From AP-15 sp963747735 (lineage in GTDB: Bacteria; Pseudomonadota; Alphaproteobacteria; ATCC43930; CGMCC-115725): a stretch of DNA of 64,000 bases. A program made the position numbers and the translations under genes. Position 1 is the stretch's first letter. Every line of letters starts with the position of its first letter. The stretch spans positions 12,704 to 76,703 of the forward strand of contig CAVVGE010000010.1 of assembly GCA_963747735.1 (NCBI GenBank). Reading direction: 5' to 3'. This document shows, one piece after another, positions 63,545 to 64,000 of this stretch. The notes beneath the pieces are model-generated. The model made no database searches, was not told the DNA's origin, and worked only from the letters and a program-made list of their open reading frames with translations.

Positions 63545-64000
63545 GTAAGCGAAGCCTGACCCCCACCTTGCTCGGGATGACGATGATGGGGTGAACCTGC
63601 CTGTTCTGATCGAGGCCGGGGGATCGTGTGCCAAGTAATTCGCCAATTGATGGGCACAGTTTCCGTCGCGTGGCAGTGCTGACGGGGACGCCGCGACGGC
63701 GTCATTAGAGCGCGGCGGAGAAGGCGACGATCGTCGCCGAGAGCCAGGTGCCGGGTGCGCAGGCGAGCGAGATCCGTGCGCTACGGGCTGCATCGCAACC
63801 AACCCTACGGCTGGCGGCGGGAGTTCGGATCAGGCGCGAGTGGCGAGGCGATGGCCGAGCAAGGCCCCGACTTTGTTCCGGTGGTGGCAGATACCGGGTC
63901 GAGCGCGGCGATTGAGATCGAGATCGGCCGGGCGATCGTATGTGTCAGGGCCGGGGTCGATCTGGCCGTCCTTTGCAAGGTGCTGGGCCTGTTGAAGGCG
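63545..64000 (+). mobile_element. left part of an IS66-family element
   Basis: GTAAGCGAAGCC at 63545 resembles the GTAAGC-type terminal repeat of IS66 elements, 125 bases ahead of an IS66 orfA relic. The right part lies beyond the window. Confidence 0.6.
63670..64000 (+). pseudogene. IS66-family transposase orfA (TnpA) with stop and frameshift, runs off window
   Basis: From the GTG at 63670 the translation is VAVLTGTPRRRH, then TAG at 63706 where family members have Trp (RRRHWS), then SAAEKA read as SAEKATIVAESQVPGA. After a single extra base at about 63775 it continues RYGLHRNQPYGWRREFGSGA and FVPVVADTGSSAAIEIEIGR up to the window end. A nonsense mutation plus a frameshift make it non-functional. 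Confidence 0.75.

Overview
The window is one GC-rich stretch with alphaproteobacterial gene content. The gene neighbourhoods hrcA-grpE-dnaK-dnaJ, msbA-DUF374-waaA-lpxK-lpxL and cmk-rpsA-ihfB-lapA beside aroA are typical of Alphaproteobacteria and fit a Rhodospirillales-like or Hyphomicrobiales-like chromosome. The genus cannot be read from the sequence. Intergenic DNA carries several families of palindromic, MITE-like repeats.

Layout. 0-3 kb: a small orphan protein, a PPOX-type flavoprotein, an alpha/beta hydrolase of the homoserine-acetyltransferase type and an SDR. 3.2-4.9 kb: a low-GC accessory patch with a decayed BrnT-type toxin and its HTH antitoxin, a relic second copy of the antitoxin, a mobile palindromic repeat and an unknown gene. 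4.8-7.0 kb: methylmalonyl-CoA mutase interrupted by two compensating frameshifts. 7-11.4 kb: haem A synthase (with a palindromic repeat inside the gene), an HtrA protease and the CbpA/CbpM co-chaperone pair. 11.4-18.1 kb: an orphan ABC binding protein, then the heat-shock operon region hrcA, grpE, dnaK, dnaJ. 18.2-21.7 kb: a secreted protein, an HpcH-type aldolase, a Cache sensor and an aquaporin. 21.8-27.6 kb: lipid A/Kdo assembly and export. 27.6-31.6 kb: a LigB-type dioxygenase, an SDR, a DapA-like aldolase and DUF29. 31.6-37.9 kb: mutS, a GDT1-type cation exporter behind a probable yybP-ykoY manganese riboswitch, a dihaem cytochrome c and an EamA transporter. 37.8-45.2 kb: an acyl-CoA dehydrogenase, a class-III aminotransferase, ComEC, an unusual Rieske protein and a LapA-domain protein. 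45.2-50.8 kb: ihfB, rpsA, cmk, a GNAT protein, aroA and an FYDLN-type zinc-ribbon protein. A tRNA-Ala(GGC) follows.

From about 50.95 kb the character changes. A hairpin, a 3' relic of tRNA-Gly(GCC) and a strong terminator mark the edge of a genomic island that runs to the window end. It holds a TacT-type acetyltransferase toxin with its DUF1778 antitoxin. Next come three large nucleic-acid enzymes in a row: a UvrD helicase fused to a PD-(D/E)XK Fe-S nuclease (broken by several frameshifts), a SNF2/RapA-like helicase resembling DpdE, and a RecQ-like helicase resembling DpdF. The last is cut at its C terminus by an IS3-family element. I read this as a decaying anti-phage locus related to the Dpd (7-deazaguanine DNA modification/restriction) islands. 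The island ends in fragments of IS3, IS21 and IS66 elements around three small membrane/stress proteins (CsbD, GlsB/YeaQ and a large membrane protein).

Frameshifts recur both in a housekeeping-type gene (scpA) and in the island, so some may be sequencing errors. Others, such as the stop codon in the IS66 orf and the 23-nt insertions in the IS3 orfA, look like real decay.
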